In this document: positions 1 to 7,875 of the stretch, one piece after another
How the letters are laid out: each line of letters starts with the position of its first letter
Numbering within the stretch: the stretch's first letter is position 1
Assembly (NCBI GenBank): GCA_019359715.1
Contig: JAHHGS010000125.1
Location: forward strand, 1-33,739
DNA length: 33,739 nucleotides
Direction of reading: 5' to 3'
From: Aphanocapsa sp. GSE-SYN-MK-11-07L
GTDB taxonomy: Bacteria; Cyanobacteriota; Cyanobacteriia; Thermosynechococcales; Thermosynechococcaceae
Program-made: the position numbers and the translations under genes
The notes under the pieces: generated by a model
Database searches by the model: none
Seen by the model: only the letters and a program-made list of their open reading frames with translations
What the model was told of the DNA's origin: nothing

Positions 1-111
1 TTGCGATTGAGACCTGTTAATCCCCGAAGTAGTCGCTCATTAGAGAGCGCACGCTCAATGTCTAGCACTGTTGTTTATTAAATTAGGAGGTCTCATTACT
101 TTACCTTATAA
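1..111. other. Unassigned DNA upstream of the truncated hsdM
   Basis: No gene could be supported here. The hsdM-type reading frame of the next feature is closed by a TAA at 109-111, so this stretch is not the missing 5' half of hsdM in that frame. A short GAGCG/CGCTC inverted repeat lies at 45-56. The DNA was probably joined to hsdM by deletion or by insertion of a mobile element whose other end lies outside the window. That is inference; no element end was recognised. Confidence 0.4.
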
Positions 112-1161
112 AGCAACAAGTCTAATGGGTCGCCATTGTTTACGGGTGACGCAGGTAGTGGGGAGAGTAATATTCGCCGCTGGATTATTGAAAATGACTG
201 GTTAGAGAGCATTGTGGCACTGCCGGATCAGTTGTTTTATAACACGGGCATCAGCACCTATCTGTGGGTGTTGACTAACCGCAAGCATGAGAATCGCAAG
301 GGCAAGATTCAACTGGTGAATGCCACCTCAGACCAGTTTTACCAACGGATGCGGAAGAGCTTGAACAACAAGCGCAACGAAATTACTAACGCACAGATTG
401 ACGACATTGCTCAGATTTACCATGCCTTTGAGCCGGGTGAGTATTGCCGAGTGTTTGACAATGAGGATTTTGGCTATCGGCGGATTCGAGTAGAGCGCCC
501 CCTAAGATTGAATTTTGCGGCGTCCTCGGAGCGGATGGAGCGGTTGCATGAGCAAAAAGCGTTTGCTGGGTTAACGGAGAGCAAGAAAAAGAGCGAGGCT
601 GATCAACAAGCAGACCGGGAAGCTGGGGAAGCTTTGCAAAAGAAGATCATAGAGGCTTTGAAGGCTCTCCCGTCGGAAGTCATACGTGACCCCAAACGGT
701 TTTTGCCGTTGTTAGAGAAGACACTGAAGCCATTAAAGCTGAAAAAACCTATACAGGATGCAGTGCTAAAAGCCCTAACAGAACGTGACTCGGAGGCAAA
801 GGAAATGCCTGCCAGCAAGGGTGATGGCTTTGAACCTGATCCAGACCTGCGGGACTATGAAAATGTGCCGTTGCAGATATATGAGAATCTTGAAATAGTG
901 GGGCGCTCAATTTACGACGAAGATGTGCCGCTGAAGCAGGATATTTACGACTATTTTGAGCGGGAAGTGAAGCCCTATGTAGGCGATGCTTGGATTGATC
1001 AAGCCTATAAGGATGAGCAGGATCAGCAAACAGGCATTGTGGGCTACACAATTAATTTCAATCGCTATTTTTACAAGTATGAGCCGCCAGAGCCATTAGA
1101 AGTCATTGAGGAAAAGATTGCCAAGCTGGAAAAGGAAATTGCGGCTTTGTTGAAGGCTTAG
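112..1161 (+). pseudogene. hsdM: Type I RM methyltransferase subunit HsdM, 3' part only
   Basis: This is the C-terminal part of the N6-adenine methyltransferase subunit of a type I restriction-modification enzyme. The open frame reads NGSPLFTGDAGSGESNIRRW from codon 124, a segment found in the middle of HsdM just after the catalytic domain. It is followed by the INTGIST-like region and a coiled-coil tail (EKIAKLEKEIAALLKA). The SAM-binding motif and the NPPF catalytic motif, which precede this segment in full-length HsdM, are absent. Homology begins abruptly at about 121-124, only a dozen bases after an in-frame stop at 109-111. The TTG at 136 is an internal codon rather than a true start. 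The stop is three bases before hsdS, so the original operon spacing survives. Methylation activity is not expected unless an intact copy exists elsewhere. Confidence 0.88.
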
Positions 1162-1164
1162 GAT

Positions 1165-2484
1165 ATGGGGAAGTATAAGACTTATGAGAAATACAGGCCT
1201 TCGAGGGTGGAGTGGCTAGGCGAAGTACCTCAGGATTGGGAGATCAGAAAACTTAAATTTGCTTCTCCAAATTCCTCGGAAAAGCTGGCAGGGAAGCCAG
1301 AAGGAGTAGCTTATATTGGATTGGAAAATATTGAGTCTAAAACGGGTCGCCTACTTCTTGAATCGCCCACAGAAGTTGTAGACAGTATCGTTTCTGTTTT
1401 TCATCCAGGAGATGTTTTATTTGGGAAGCTTCGCCCCTATCTTGCCAAGGTCTTTTACTCGGATTTGTTTGGTGTTTGCACCAGCGAATTAATGGTTTTA
1501 CGACCGATTAGTGAGGTTATCGATGGCAAATATCTTTCATATTTACTTCTATCAGATGGTTTCATAAGCTTGGTTAACTCCACTACTTACGGAGCAAAAA
1601 TGCCCCGCGCTAATTCTAATGAAATTCTCAATATTCAAATATGTAGACCGTCACTAGATGAACAAAAGTTGATCGCTCGATTCCTAGACCGCGAAACCAC
1701 CCGCATCGACACCCTCATCACCAAAAAACGACAATTCATCGACCTCCTCCAGAAAAAACGAGATGTCATTATTCATCAAGCCATTACCCAAGGACTAGAC
1801 TCCACTGTCCCTCTCAAAGAGTCCAGCATCCCCTGGATCGGCAAAATCCCTGAAAATTGGGAAGTTAGAAAACTAAAGTTTATCGCGTCTTCTTTAGGTG
1901 TTGGGGTTGTTATCCAACCATCCTCCTATGTTGAAGAAGATGGTGGTGAGATTCCCTTCATTCTGGGTAGTGACATTTCTGAAGGACATATCAATGTCGA
2001 AAATGCTAGAAGAATTTCGAGAGAAAGTAACTTAAAGCTGAAGCAGACCATACTTAGAGCCAATGATTTAGTCTGTGTAAGAGTTGGTGAGCCTGGAGTT
2101 ACTGCTGTTGTGCCATCGGAATTAGATGGCATTAATTGTGCATCAGTTATGATTGTTAGGCAGGCAAAATCATTTGATTCATATTGGCTTTGCTATGTCA
2201 TGAATTCAATCGCAGGAAAAGCAAATATTACCCTTGTTGCTTATGGGGCTGCTCAAAAACAATTTAATATTAGTCATGCTGTTGATTTCCTATACCCATT
2301 TCCTCCAAGTATTGAGGATCAGAAAAGAATTACTGCTAAACTTGACCAAAAACTTCAGTTGATTTCCAAACCCATTCAAAAGATAAAGGAGCAGCTAGAA
2401 GAATTAACTAAATATCGAAAATCACTTATAACTGCTGCTGTAACAGGCAAAATTGATGTTCGTGAGGAAGAGTTTGCTCAATAA
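1165..2484 (+). CDS. hsdS: Type I RM specificity subunit HsdS
   Basis: Specificity subunit that would direct the type I complex to a bipartite DNA target. The 439-residue protein has the internal duplication typical of HsdS. The first half opens with VEWLGEVPQDWEIRKLKF and the second with the matching IPWIGKIPENWEVRKLKF near residues 220-240. Each starts a target-recognition domain of roughly 150 residues. Between them lies a central conserved helix (RFLDRETTRIDTLITKKRQ), and a second spacer helix with LITAAVTGKIDVRE closes the protein. Its length is normal and no frame disruption is visible. The ATG lies three bases after the hsdM stop. Because hsdM is truncated and hsdR is broken, this subunit probably lacks its native partners, although it could work with a methylase encoded elsewhere. 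Confidence 0.93.
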   Translation: MGKYKTYEKYRPSRVEWLGEVPQDWEIRKLKFASPNSSEKLAGKPEGVAYIGLENIESKTGRLLLESPTEVVDSIVSVFHPGDVLFGKLRPYLAKVFYSDLFGVCTSELMVLRPISEVIDGKYLSYLLLSDGFISLVNSTTYGAKMPRANSNEILNIQICRPSLDEQKLIARFLDRETTRIDTLITKKRQFIDLLQKKRDVIIHQAITQGLDSTVPLKESSIPWIGKIPENWEVRKLKFIASSLGVGVVIQPSSYVEEDGGEIPFILGSDISEGHINVENARRISRESNLKLKQTILRANDLVCVRVGEPGVTAVVPSELDGINCASVMIVRQAKSFDSYWLCYVMNSIAGKANITLVAYGAAQKQFNISHAVDFLYPFPPSIEDQKRITAKLDQKLQLISKPIQKIKEQLEELTKYRKSLITAAVTGKIDVREEEFAQ

Positions 2485-2495
2485 AATAGGAGAAC

Positions 2496-2705
2496 ATGAT
2501 TGTGGAAACCCAGGAACTCAAACAACTACTCAAAGAAACAATTCGAGAAGTTATTCGAGAGGAGAGGCTAGCACTGAGTTTAATCTTAATGCCCTATGTC
2601 AGCGAAAAAGAAAATCAAGAAATCTGCTCAAAGTTTGTTTCTCCAACTCAATATGACAAGAATGATTTTGTGGATATGACAGATTGGGTTAACCATGAAG
2701 CTTAA
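2496..2705 (+). CDS. Putative antitoxin of a RelE/ParE-type pair
   Basis: Small acidic 69-residue protein encoded directly upstream of a RelE/ParE-type toxin and overlapping its start by 11 bp, the usual layout of a type II toxin-antitoxin operon. The first 30 residues (ELKQLLKETIREVIREERL) are predicted to form one charged helix. This resembles cyanobacterial antitoxins of the DUF2281/RelB-like kind, but no DNA-binding domain could be assigned. A good ribosome-binding site (AGGAGA) sits three bases before the ATG, which supports this start over the overlapping frame at 2453. The assignment rests mainly on gene order. Confidence 0.62.
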   Translation: MIVETQELKQLLKETIREVIREERLALSLILMPYVSEKENQEICSKFVSPTQYDKNDFVDMTDWVNHEA

Positions 2706-2973
2706 ATTTAGCAAAAGTGCCATTAAATTTCTGGAGAAACTCGATGCCAAAAATGCAAATAAAATTCGTGAAAGACTTGCCACTCTACTTCATTCCATTG
2801 AAGAAAATGGAATTATCCCATTCACAGAGCTTGATCTTAAAAAGCTTAAGGGAGATTGGGATGGTTTCTTCAGGCTCCGAATTGGTAAGATTAGAGTTAT
2901 TTTTGCTTTAGATGCAAATGAGAATGAGCTTTTGGTTTATGAAATTGACTTCAGAGGGGATGTTTACAAGTAA
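2695..2973 (+). CDS. RelE/ParE-family toxin
   Basis: A 92-residue basic protein with the RelE/ParE fold pattern. It has an N-terminal strand followed by two helices (KSAIKFLEKLDAKNANKIRE), then LKKLKGDWDGFFRLRIGKIR, then a strand-rich C-terminus VIFALDANENELLVYEIDFR. The LKGdwdgffRlRiGkiRviF segment is the hallmark of the family, whose RelE-like members cleave mRNA on the ribosome and whose ParE-like members inhibit gyrase. The sequence does not decide between these activities. It overlaps the upstream antitoxin gene by 11 bp, implying translational coupling. The open reading frame is intact, unlike the surrounding hsd genes. Confidence 0.82.
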   Translation: MKLKFSKSAIKFLEKLDAKNANKIRERLATLLHSIEENGIIPFTELDLKKLKGDWDGFFRLRIGKIRVIFALDANENELLVYEIDFRGDVYK

Positions 2974-3043
2974 TGCTCATCAATGTCGTATTACATAGCA
3001 AAGCTTATATTCACGAGGACGCAGACCACAAGAATTGAAAATC

Positions 3044-4021
3044 ATGTCCCGACTGGATGACATTATTGATTTAATTCAAACGACCAATGAGGTCTACTTT
3101 ATCACCGCACCAGGGCGAGTGCGAACCGCTTTTATTTTGGTCGATGATATCGTTGAACTCACGCTCAAAACTTTTCTGCAAGAAAAAGCCCTAGAGCAAA
3201 GAGCAGCCTGTCAAACCGATTTAGAAACCGCTGGATTAGTGACAACACAAAATCATCGAACTAGCTTAAGACGCTATTGCAAAGAGGATATAGATATTTC
3301 TACCTTAAGCAATGACTTAGGACGTGGAGCCGCAGGTGTTCCAACTTTGCAGGGTCATTTCGCATCGTACACATTTCTACGACATTGGAGTGCTAACAAT
3401 CCCAGTTCCAGAAATACCTTTGATACCGTCATTAACGAAGTCAAGGTCTTTTTTCCATCGTCAACCAGCGGCACATCTCATCCAGTCTCAGACCTCTTAG
3501 ATGAAGCCCTACAACGCCACACTACCCGAAACAAGTTTTACCACAATCATCATCAAACAGGTTTAACCATTGACGATGACAAGTGCTTACGCGCTCTATG
3601 TGGTTTATTCGATTTAATGGAGCATCTTTTTCATGACTTCATTGATAAGGTGAAGCAAAATCATACCGTTCGATGTCAAATCGGGGTGCTTCGCCTCAAA
3701 AAGACAGCCTCAGTTGGGCAAATGGAATTGTCTCAGCCTTACACCAATGCATTAGAACAAATTAAACGAGGACATCGTTATGACATGGAGCATCGCTCAA
3801 TCGAGCATAGCCTGGTTCATACCGTGAGCGATCGCTTTTTCAGAGCTTTATGTGAACAATTTAAGAACAAAGTTGCAGAGCTGCAAACTCGGATCGATCG
3901 GATTAACGCAATGGCCCACCCTCATCAAAAGCACCTTGACGAGAGAACTGATAAACAGCAGCTTATTCAAATTCTGCGAGGGCAGCTAAATCAAATTCAA
4001 GCCTTGCTAAGTATTCCCTAA
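3044..4021 (+). CDS. Unassigned hsd-locus protein with HEPN-type RNxxxH motif
   Basis: A 325-residue soluble protein that I do not recognise as a named family. Around residue 162 (counting from the ATG at 3044) it contains TTRNKFYHNHH. The RN-x3-H core matches the R-x4-6-H catalytic motif of HEPN ribonucleases, in which a polar residue follows the arginine. A second RYDMEH lies near residue 246. The N-terminus (ILVDDIVELTLKTFL) and the stretch LCGLFDLMEHLFHDFIDKVK are helical, as a HEPN fold would require. No membrane segment or ATPase motif is visible. ATG 3044 is preferred over an upstream TTG at 3035. The gene sits between toxin-antitoxin modules inside a type I RM locus. PrrC and RloC, two HEPN anticodon nucleases, are known to be linked to type I RM systems or related contexts. 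An RNA-targeting defence role is an inference from motif and position. Confidence 0.5.
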   Translation: MSRLDDIIDLIQTTNEVYFITAPGRVRTAFILVDDIVELTLKTFLQEKALEQRAACQTDLETAGLVTTQNHRTSLRRYCKEDIDISTLSNDLGRGAAGVPTLQGHFASYTFLRHWSANNPSSRNTFDTVINEVKVFFPSSTSGTSHPVSDLLDEALQRHTTRNKFYHNHHQTGLTIDDDKCLRALCGLFDLMEHLFHDFIDKVKQNHTVRCQIGVLRLKKTASVGQMELSQPYTNALEQIKRGHRYDMEHRSIEHSLVHTVSDRFFRALCEQFKNKVAELQTRIDRINAMAHPHQKHLDERTDKQQLIQILRGQLNQIQALLSIP

Positions 4022-4055
4022 ACTTGATCAGTTGGAAATCGGAGATTTTGCCGCT

Positions 4056-4295
4056 ATGACCCTCGAATCATCCATTCTAAGCAACATCAAAAAATTACCT
4101 GAATCTATGCAAAAAGCGGTTTTTCTGTACACAGAATTTTTGGTTAACCGAATCACTCAGCAAAGCGAAAACCAGCTTGAGACAGTACCAGAAACACCAT
4201 CAAACAAGCGCGGTGGGTTGGGGATCTGGCAAGGTAAAGTTTGGATTGCCGATGACTTCGATGCTCCCTTGGACGATTTTCAGGAGTATATGTAA
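4056..4295 (+). CDS. VapB-like antitoxin (DUF2281 type)
   Basis: A 79-residue protein starting MTLESSILSNIKKLPESMQK, with a C-terminal region carrying GGLGIWQGKVWIADDFDAPL. This two-part layout (short helical N-terminus, then a Gly-rich loop and an acidic DDFDAPLDDF tail) is typical of DUF2281-type antitoxins paired with PIN toxins in cyanobacteria. ATG 4056 is chosen over an in-frame TTG at 4032. The stop codon directly abuts the ATG of the next gene, indicating one transcript and coupled translation. The acidic tail would wrap the PIN active site in the complex, as known for VapBC. Confidence 0.78.
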   Translation: MTLESSILSNIKKLPESMQKAVFLYTEFLVNRITQQSENQLETVPETPSNKRGGLGIWQGKVWIADDFDAPLDDFQEYM

Positions 4296-4754
4296 ATGAA
4301 TGTCCTGATAGATACCCACGCTTTCCTCTGGTACATTCAGGCAAGCGATCAACTTAGCCAAAACGCTGCAACACTTCTAGAAGATACCGACAATAACCTC
4401 TACTTCAGTATTGCCAGTCTTTGGGAAATCGTCATCAAACTGGGTTTGGGCAAGCTAAAACTCAAAAACTCATTTCATGAACTGAAGGAATTACTTGCAA
4501 GGCTTTCAATTGAAATTTTACCGATCGCATTTGACGACACCGAAACTTATTTGAGCCTTCCTCTTCATCATCGTGATCCCTTCGATCGGATATTGATTGC
4601 TCAGGCAGCGACTCATTCTTTGTCTATCATCAGTGCTGATTCTGTTTTGATGCTTACCCAGTCGATCGCGTGTGGTGATCTCCTCTCCCTACTCAATCGC
4701 TCCTTATACTCCGGAACCCGCTATGGTAAAGATCACAATCGACATTCCCGATGA
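4296..4754 (+). CDS. vapC: VapC PIN-domain toxin with frameshifted C-terminus
   Basis: PIN-domain endoribonuclease toxin. The acidic metal-binding residues expected of the family are visible: D6 in LIDTHAF, E44 in SLWEI, D94 and D97 in HHRDPFDR, and D115 in ISADS. Family members normally end about ten residues after the last motif. Here the frame runs on with an unrelated tail (about residues 118-152) that overlaps the next gene. In the neighbouring frame the DNA after 4648 reads FDAYPVDRVW and then stops at 4676-4678, a typical VapC ending. A single T missing from the T-run at 4645-4648 explains this. The catalytic residues are intact, so the protein could still act, but the last strand is replaced. 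A sequencing error in the homopolymer is possible. Confidence 0.82.
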   Translation: MNVLIDTHAFLWYIQASDQLSQNAATLLEDTDNNLYFSIASLWEIVIKLGLGKLKLKNSFHELKELLARLSIEILPIAFDDTETYLSLPLHHRDPFDRILIAQAATHSLSIISADSVLMLTQSIACGDLLSLLNRSLYSGTRYGKDHNRHSR

Positions 4755-5076
4755 CCTCGCCCAGCGGCTTCAGCAGTTTCAAGCCCAACTGCCCCAAGTG
4801 CTAGAGCTTGGCTTACAAGAGTTTCGATCTCAACAGCGCTCTGCTAATTTTCTTGACGAGCAAGATATCATTACCCTTCTTGCCAGCCAGCCTACTCCAG
4901 AACAAATTCTGGCCATACGCCCATCTCCAGAATTTCAAGCGCGAGTCAGCGATCTGCTCGCCCAGAGCAAAGCCGGAACCCTTTCAGCTAAGGGAGAAGC
5001 CGAACTAGATCGCTACTTAACCTTAGAGCATCTGGTGCGTCTGGCTAAAACCCATGCCCTAGAGTCACCGTTCTGA
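4723..5076 (+). CDS. Antitoxin-like protein fused to deletion junction
   Basis: A 117-residue soluble protein beginning MVKITIDIPDDLAQRLQQFQ, with LRPSPEFQARVSDLLAQSK and LEHLVRLAKTHAL near the end. Similar cyanobacterial proteins are, from memory, encoded immediately before small HNH-endonuclease genes and treated as antitoxin-like partners. ATG 4723 is preferred over the GTG at 4672, which lies inside the vapC tail. The final residues ESPF are read from DNA that in another frame encodes the end of an HNH-type partner. The gene's own terminus was probably altered by the deletion that removed that partner. Confidence 0.55.
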   Translation: MVKITIDIPDDLAQRLQQFQAQLPQVLELGLQEFRSQQRSANFLDEQDIITLLASQPTPEQILAIRPSPEFQARVSDLLAQSKAGTLSAKGEAELDRYLTLEHLVRLAKTHALESPF

Positions 5077-5147
5077 TTCTTCAGTTCAATCATCCCGATC
5101 GAGTGCAAGAGCGGGCAGGGCTGATTGCGATCGGGCAGTATTCCTAA
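5058..5147 (+). pseudogene. C-terminal remnant of an HNH-type partner gene
   Basis: In the frame starting at 5058 the DNA reads RVTVLILQFNHPDRVQERAG and then LIAIGQYS before a TAA at 5145-5147. This resembles the C-terminal end of small cyanobacterial HNH endonucleases that follow the antitoxin-like gene found immediately upstream (recalled, not searched). The HNH catalytic body is missing. The remnant overlaps the end of the upstream gene out of frame, so an internal deletion at about 5050-5060 seems to have joined the two. The 100 bases from here to hsdR hold no supported gene. Confidence 0.45.
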
Positions 5148-5249
5148 CTCAGTTATGCTCCCCTCAAGGAACTCTACCCACGTCTGCCTCCCCGATATTC
5201 AAATTAGATAAGTGAGTGAATCCAAACTTTGTTTGGGCATCCTAACGAT

Positions 5250-5521
5250 ATGGAGATCACTGAAAAAGCTTTTGAAACCCACATTGTGAACCATTTAAGT
5301 CAGGTTCACGATTATCGCCTGCGTGTCTCCAAGCAAAAAAACGATGCCAGAGACTCCCACTATCAAAAATTTCTCTGTCTCGATTGGGAAATTCTTCTAG
5401 AGTTCATCACCGCTACCCAACCCGACAGTTGGAAGGCGCTGGAAAAACAACACGGCACCGCCACCGTGCGCGATAAATTTCTCCAACGGCTCACCCGCGA
5501 AATTGAGCGGCGAGGCACCTG
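5250..5521 (+). pseudogene. hsdR: Type I RM restriction subunit HsdR, 5' part (before frameshift)
   Basis: N-terminus of the restriction and translocation subunit. It starts MEITEKAFETHIVNHL, typical of one HsdR group, and runs to FLQRLTREIERRGTW. The family then continues with a DVLRRGIKDYG-like segment, which is found here but one frame over, from 5522. Restoring one T in ACCTGGAT (giving ACC TTG GAT, Thr-Leu-Asp) would join the frames. This is a one-base deletion within about 5516-5521. ATG 5250 is preferred to an in-frame TTG start at 5229, because homology begins at MEIT. Confidence 0.85.
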
Positions 5522-7502
5522 GATGTTCTGCGCCGGGGCATTAAAGACTACGGCTGCTACTTTCAACTTGCCTACTTCAAACCCGTCAGCACTCTCAACC
5601 CAGAACATCACATCCTCTACCGCAAAAATATCCTCAGCGTTGTGCGCCAGTGCCACTACAGCGCCGTCGAGACGAAAGATGCTCTGGATATCGTGCTATT
5701 CCTGAATGGTCTGCCTATTTTTACCCTGGAATTGAAGAACAAGCAGACTGGGCAAACCGTGGCAAACGCTCGTGAGCAGTATGCCAGCGATCGCCATCCT
5801 AAAGGTGAACCACTGCTCCAATTCAAACGTTGCCTCGCCCACTTTGCCATAGACGATGATGAAGTCTACATGAACACCCGTCTAGAGGGAAAACAAACCT
5901 ATTTCTTACCATTTAACCGGGGCAACAACGGCGGCCCAGGGAATCCGCTTAACCCCAACGGCTACGCCAGCGCCTACCTCTGGGAAGATCTATTTTCCTC
6001 GGACAGCATTCTAGAACTGATCGGTAGCTTTATCCATTTAGAAACCGACGAGCGCAACGGTGTCAAAACCGAGAAACTGATCTTCCCTCGTTATCATCAG
6101 CGTCGTGCAGTCCAAAATCTGATTGCTCATGCCCAACAACAGGGTGCGGGTCAGCACTATTTAATTGAGCACAGTGCCGGCAGCGGCAAAAGCAACACGA
6201 TTGCCTGGCTAGCCCATCGCCTCGCCTCCCTGCACAACGATCAGAATCAGCGAGTATTTGACTCCGTGATTGTGATTACCGATCGCCGAGTGCTCGATCG
6301 GCAATTGCAAAATACGATTCGCCAATTCGAGCAAACCCCTGGAGTTGTTGCGGTGATCGATAAACATAGTGACCAACTAGTGGAAGCCCTGATCAGTGGT
6401 GCAAACATCATCGTCAGCACCTTGCAAAAATTTCCCGTCATCGTCAACAAGGTCGATCAGTTAGAAGGACGGAATTTCGCCATCATTGTCGATGAAGCCC
6501 ACTCTTCCCAAACCGGAGAAGCCAGCAAAAGCCTCAAAGAAGTCCTGCAAGTACAAACTCTGGAAGAAGCGGAGCAACTGGAAGCCGTCGCCCCTCCTAC
6601 TGATGAAGACCTAATTAATCAAAACATGGAAGCACGGGGCCGACAACCCAACCTTAGCTTCTTTGCCTTCACCGCTACCCCTAAGCAAAAGACCCTGGAG
6701 CTGTTTGGCACCCCGCAACCCGATAGCAGCTTTCAACCTTTTCATCTCTACACCATGCGGCAGGCGATCGAAGAAGGCTTTATTCTCGATGTGCTGCAAA
6801 ACTACACTACCTTTACTACCTACTTCAGCCTGCAACAAAAAGCAGCCGATGACCCCCATGTAGAAAAAAGCAAAACCATTAGCCTGCTCAAGCGCGAAGT
6901 TGAATTACACCAACACACTATCACCCAAAAAACCGCCTTAATGGTGGAACATTTTTGGGAAACAGTGCGCCACCAAATTCTTGATGCCCAGGGTATCGGG
7001 CAAGCCAAAGCAATGGTGGTCACTCGCAGCCGCCTCCATGCCGTGCGCTATAAGCAAGCCTTTGATGAGTATCTGAAAAAACAAGGCTATCCCGTCAAAG
7101 CGTTGGTCGCTTTTTCAGGCAGGGTAGATCATCAAGGTCTAGACTTTACCGAAGCCCAGATGAATGGCTTTTCTGACAAGCAAACAGCGGAGCAGTTCAA
7201 AAAGTCAGAGTACCGATTCCTGATCGTGGCAGAGAAGTTTCAGACGGGCTTCGATCAGCCCCTCCTCCACACAATGTATGTAGATAAGACGCTTAGCAGC
7301 GTTGCCGCTGTCCAAACACTCAGTCGGCTGAATCGCACCCACCCTCGCAAAGCTGAAACCATGATTTTAGACTTCGCGAACGAGTCTGACGATATTCAAG
7401 CTGCCTTTCAGCCTTATTATGAAGCAACCTTACTGAGCGAGGGTGCTGACCCCAATAAACTGTATGACACTCAAGCCCTACTAGATGAGTTTCGTCTGTA
7501 TA
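5522..7502 (+). pseudogene. hsdR: HsdR central part: nuclease and helicase motor domains
   Basis: Main body of the type I restriction subunit. It carries a PD-(D/E)xK-type nuclease segment (DIVLFLNGLPIFTLELKNK). The SF2 translocase motifs follow: Walker A AGSGKSNT near 6178-6200, the DEAH box IVDEAHSS near 6490, and motif III FAFTATPK near 6662. After these comes the second RecA-like domain with VAEKFQTGFDQP and SRLNRTHPRKAET. The frame opens at 5522, after the one-base frameshift. It ends at DEFRLY, where an IS5-family element interrupts the gene within the TATA at 7499-7502. Reading continues at 8577. Activity is not expected from this allele. Confidence 0.92.
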
Positions 7503-7587
7503 GAACGCATTTAGGATCTAGTGTATATTTCAACGAGACTTGAGAAAGTCTGAATCAGGGATAACACTCAGGCTAAACCTTCACCTC

Positions 7588-7875
7588 ATGAGCTATACCA
7601 GTGACTTAACCGATGCAGAATGGGCCATCATTGAGCCTCTACTACCCAAAAAAAGACGAACTCGTCCTCCCAAATGGTCAAAACGTCAAATCCTCGATGG
7701 GATCTTCTATCAACTTAAAAATGGCTGCCCTTGGGGAAACCTACCGAAAGACCTGCCGCCTTACTCGACCGTGTTTTTTCATTATCAGCATTGGCGGGAC
7801 TGGGGTGTGATGGATGAGATTATGGACACCCTTCATGCCCGTGCCCGTCAAGCCATGAAAAAAAACCGCACCTGA
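7588..7875 (+). pseudogene. IS5-family transposase, N-terminal reading frame
   Basis: N-terminal transposase frame starting MSYTSDLTDAEWAIIEPLLP and continuing with LDGIFYQLKNGCPWGNLPKD, the DUF4096-type helix-turn-helix region common in IS5 elements. It ends at a TGA (7873-7875) shortly after a run of eight A. Codons here are ATG AAA AAA AAC, so the heptamer A AAA AAC at 7860-7866 is positioned as a classic -1 slippery site. The catalytic part continues in the -1 frame. Programmed frameshifting between such frames is known in many IS5-type elements; for this copy it is inferred from the sequence. Confidence 0.85.

Noticed and set aside
5229-5249. TTG start adding seven residues to HsdR
   Set aside because: Family similarity begins at MEITEKAFE, so ATG 5250 is the simpler start.
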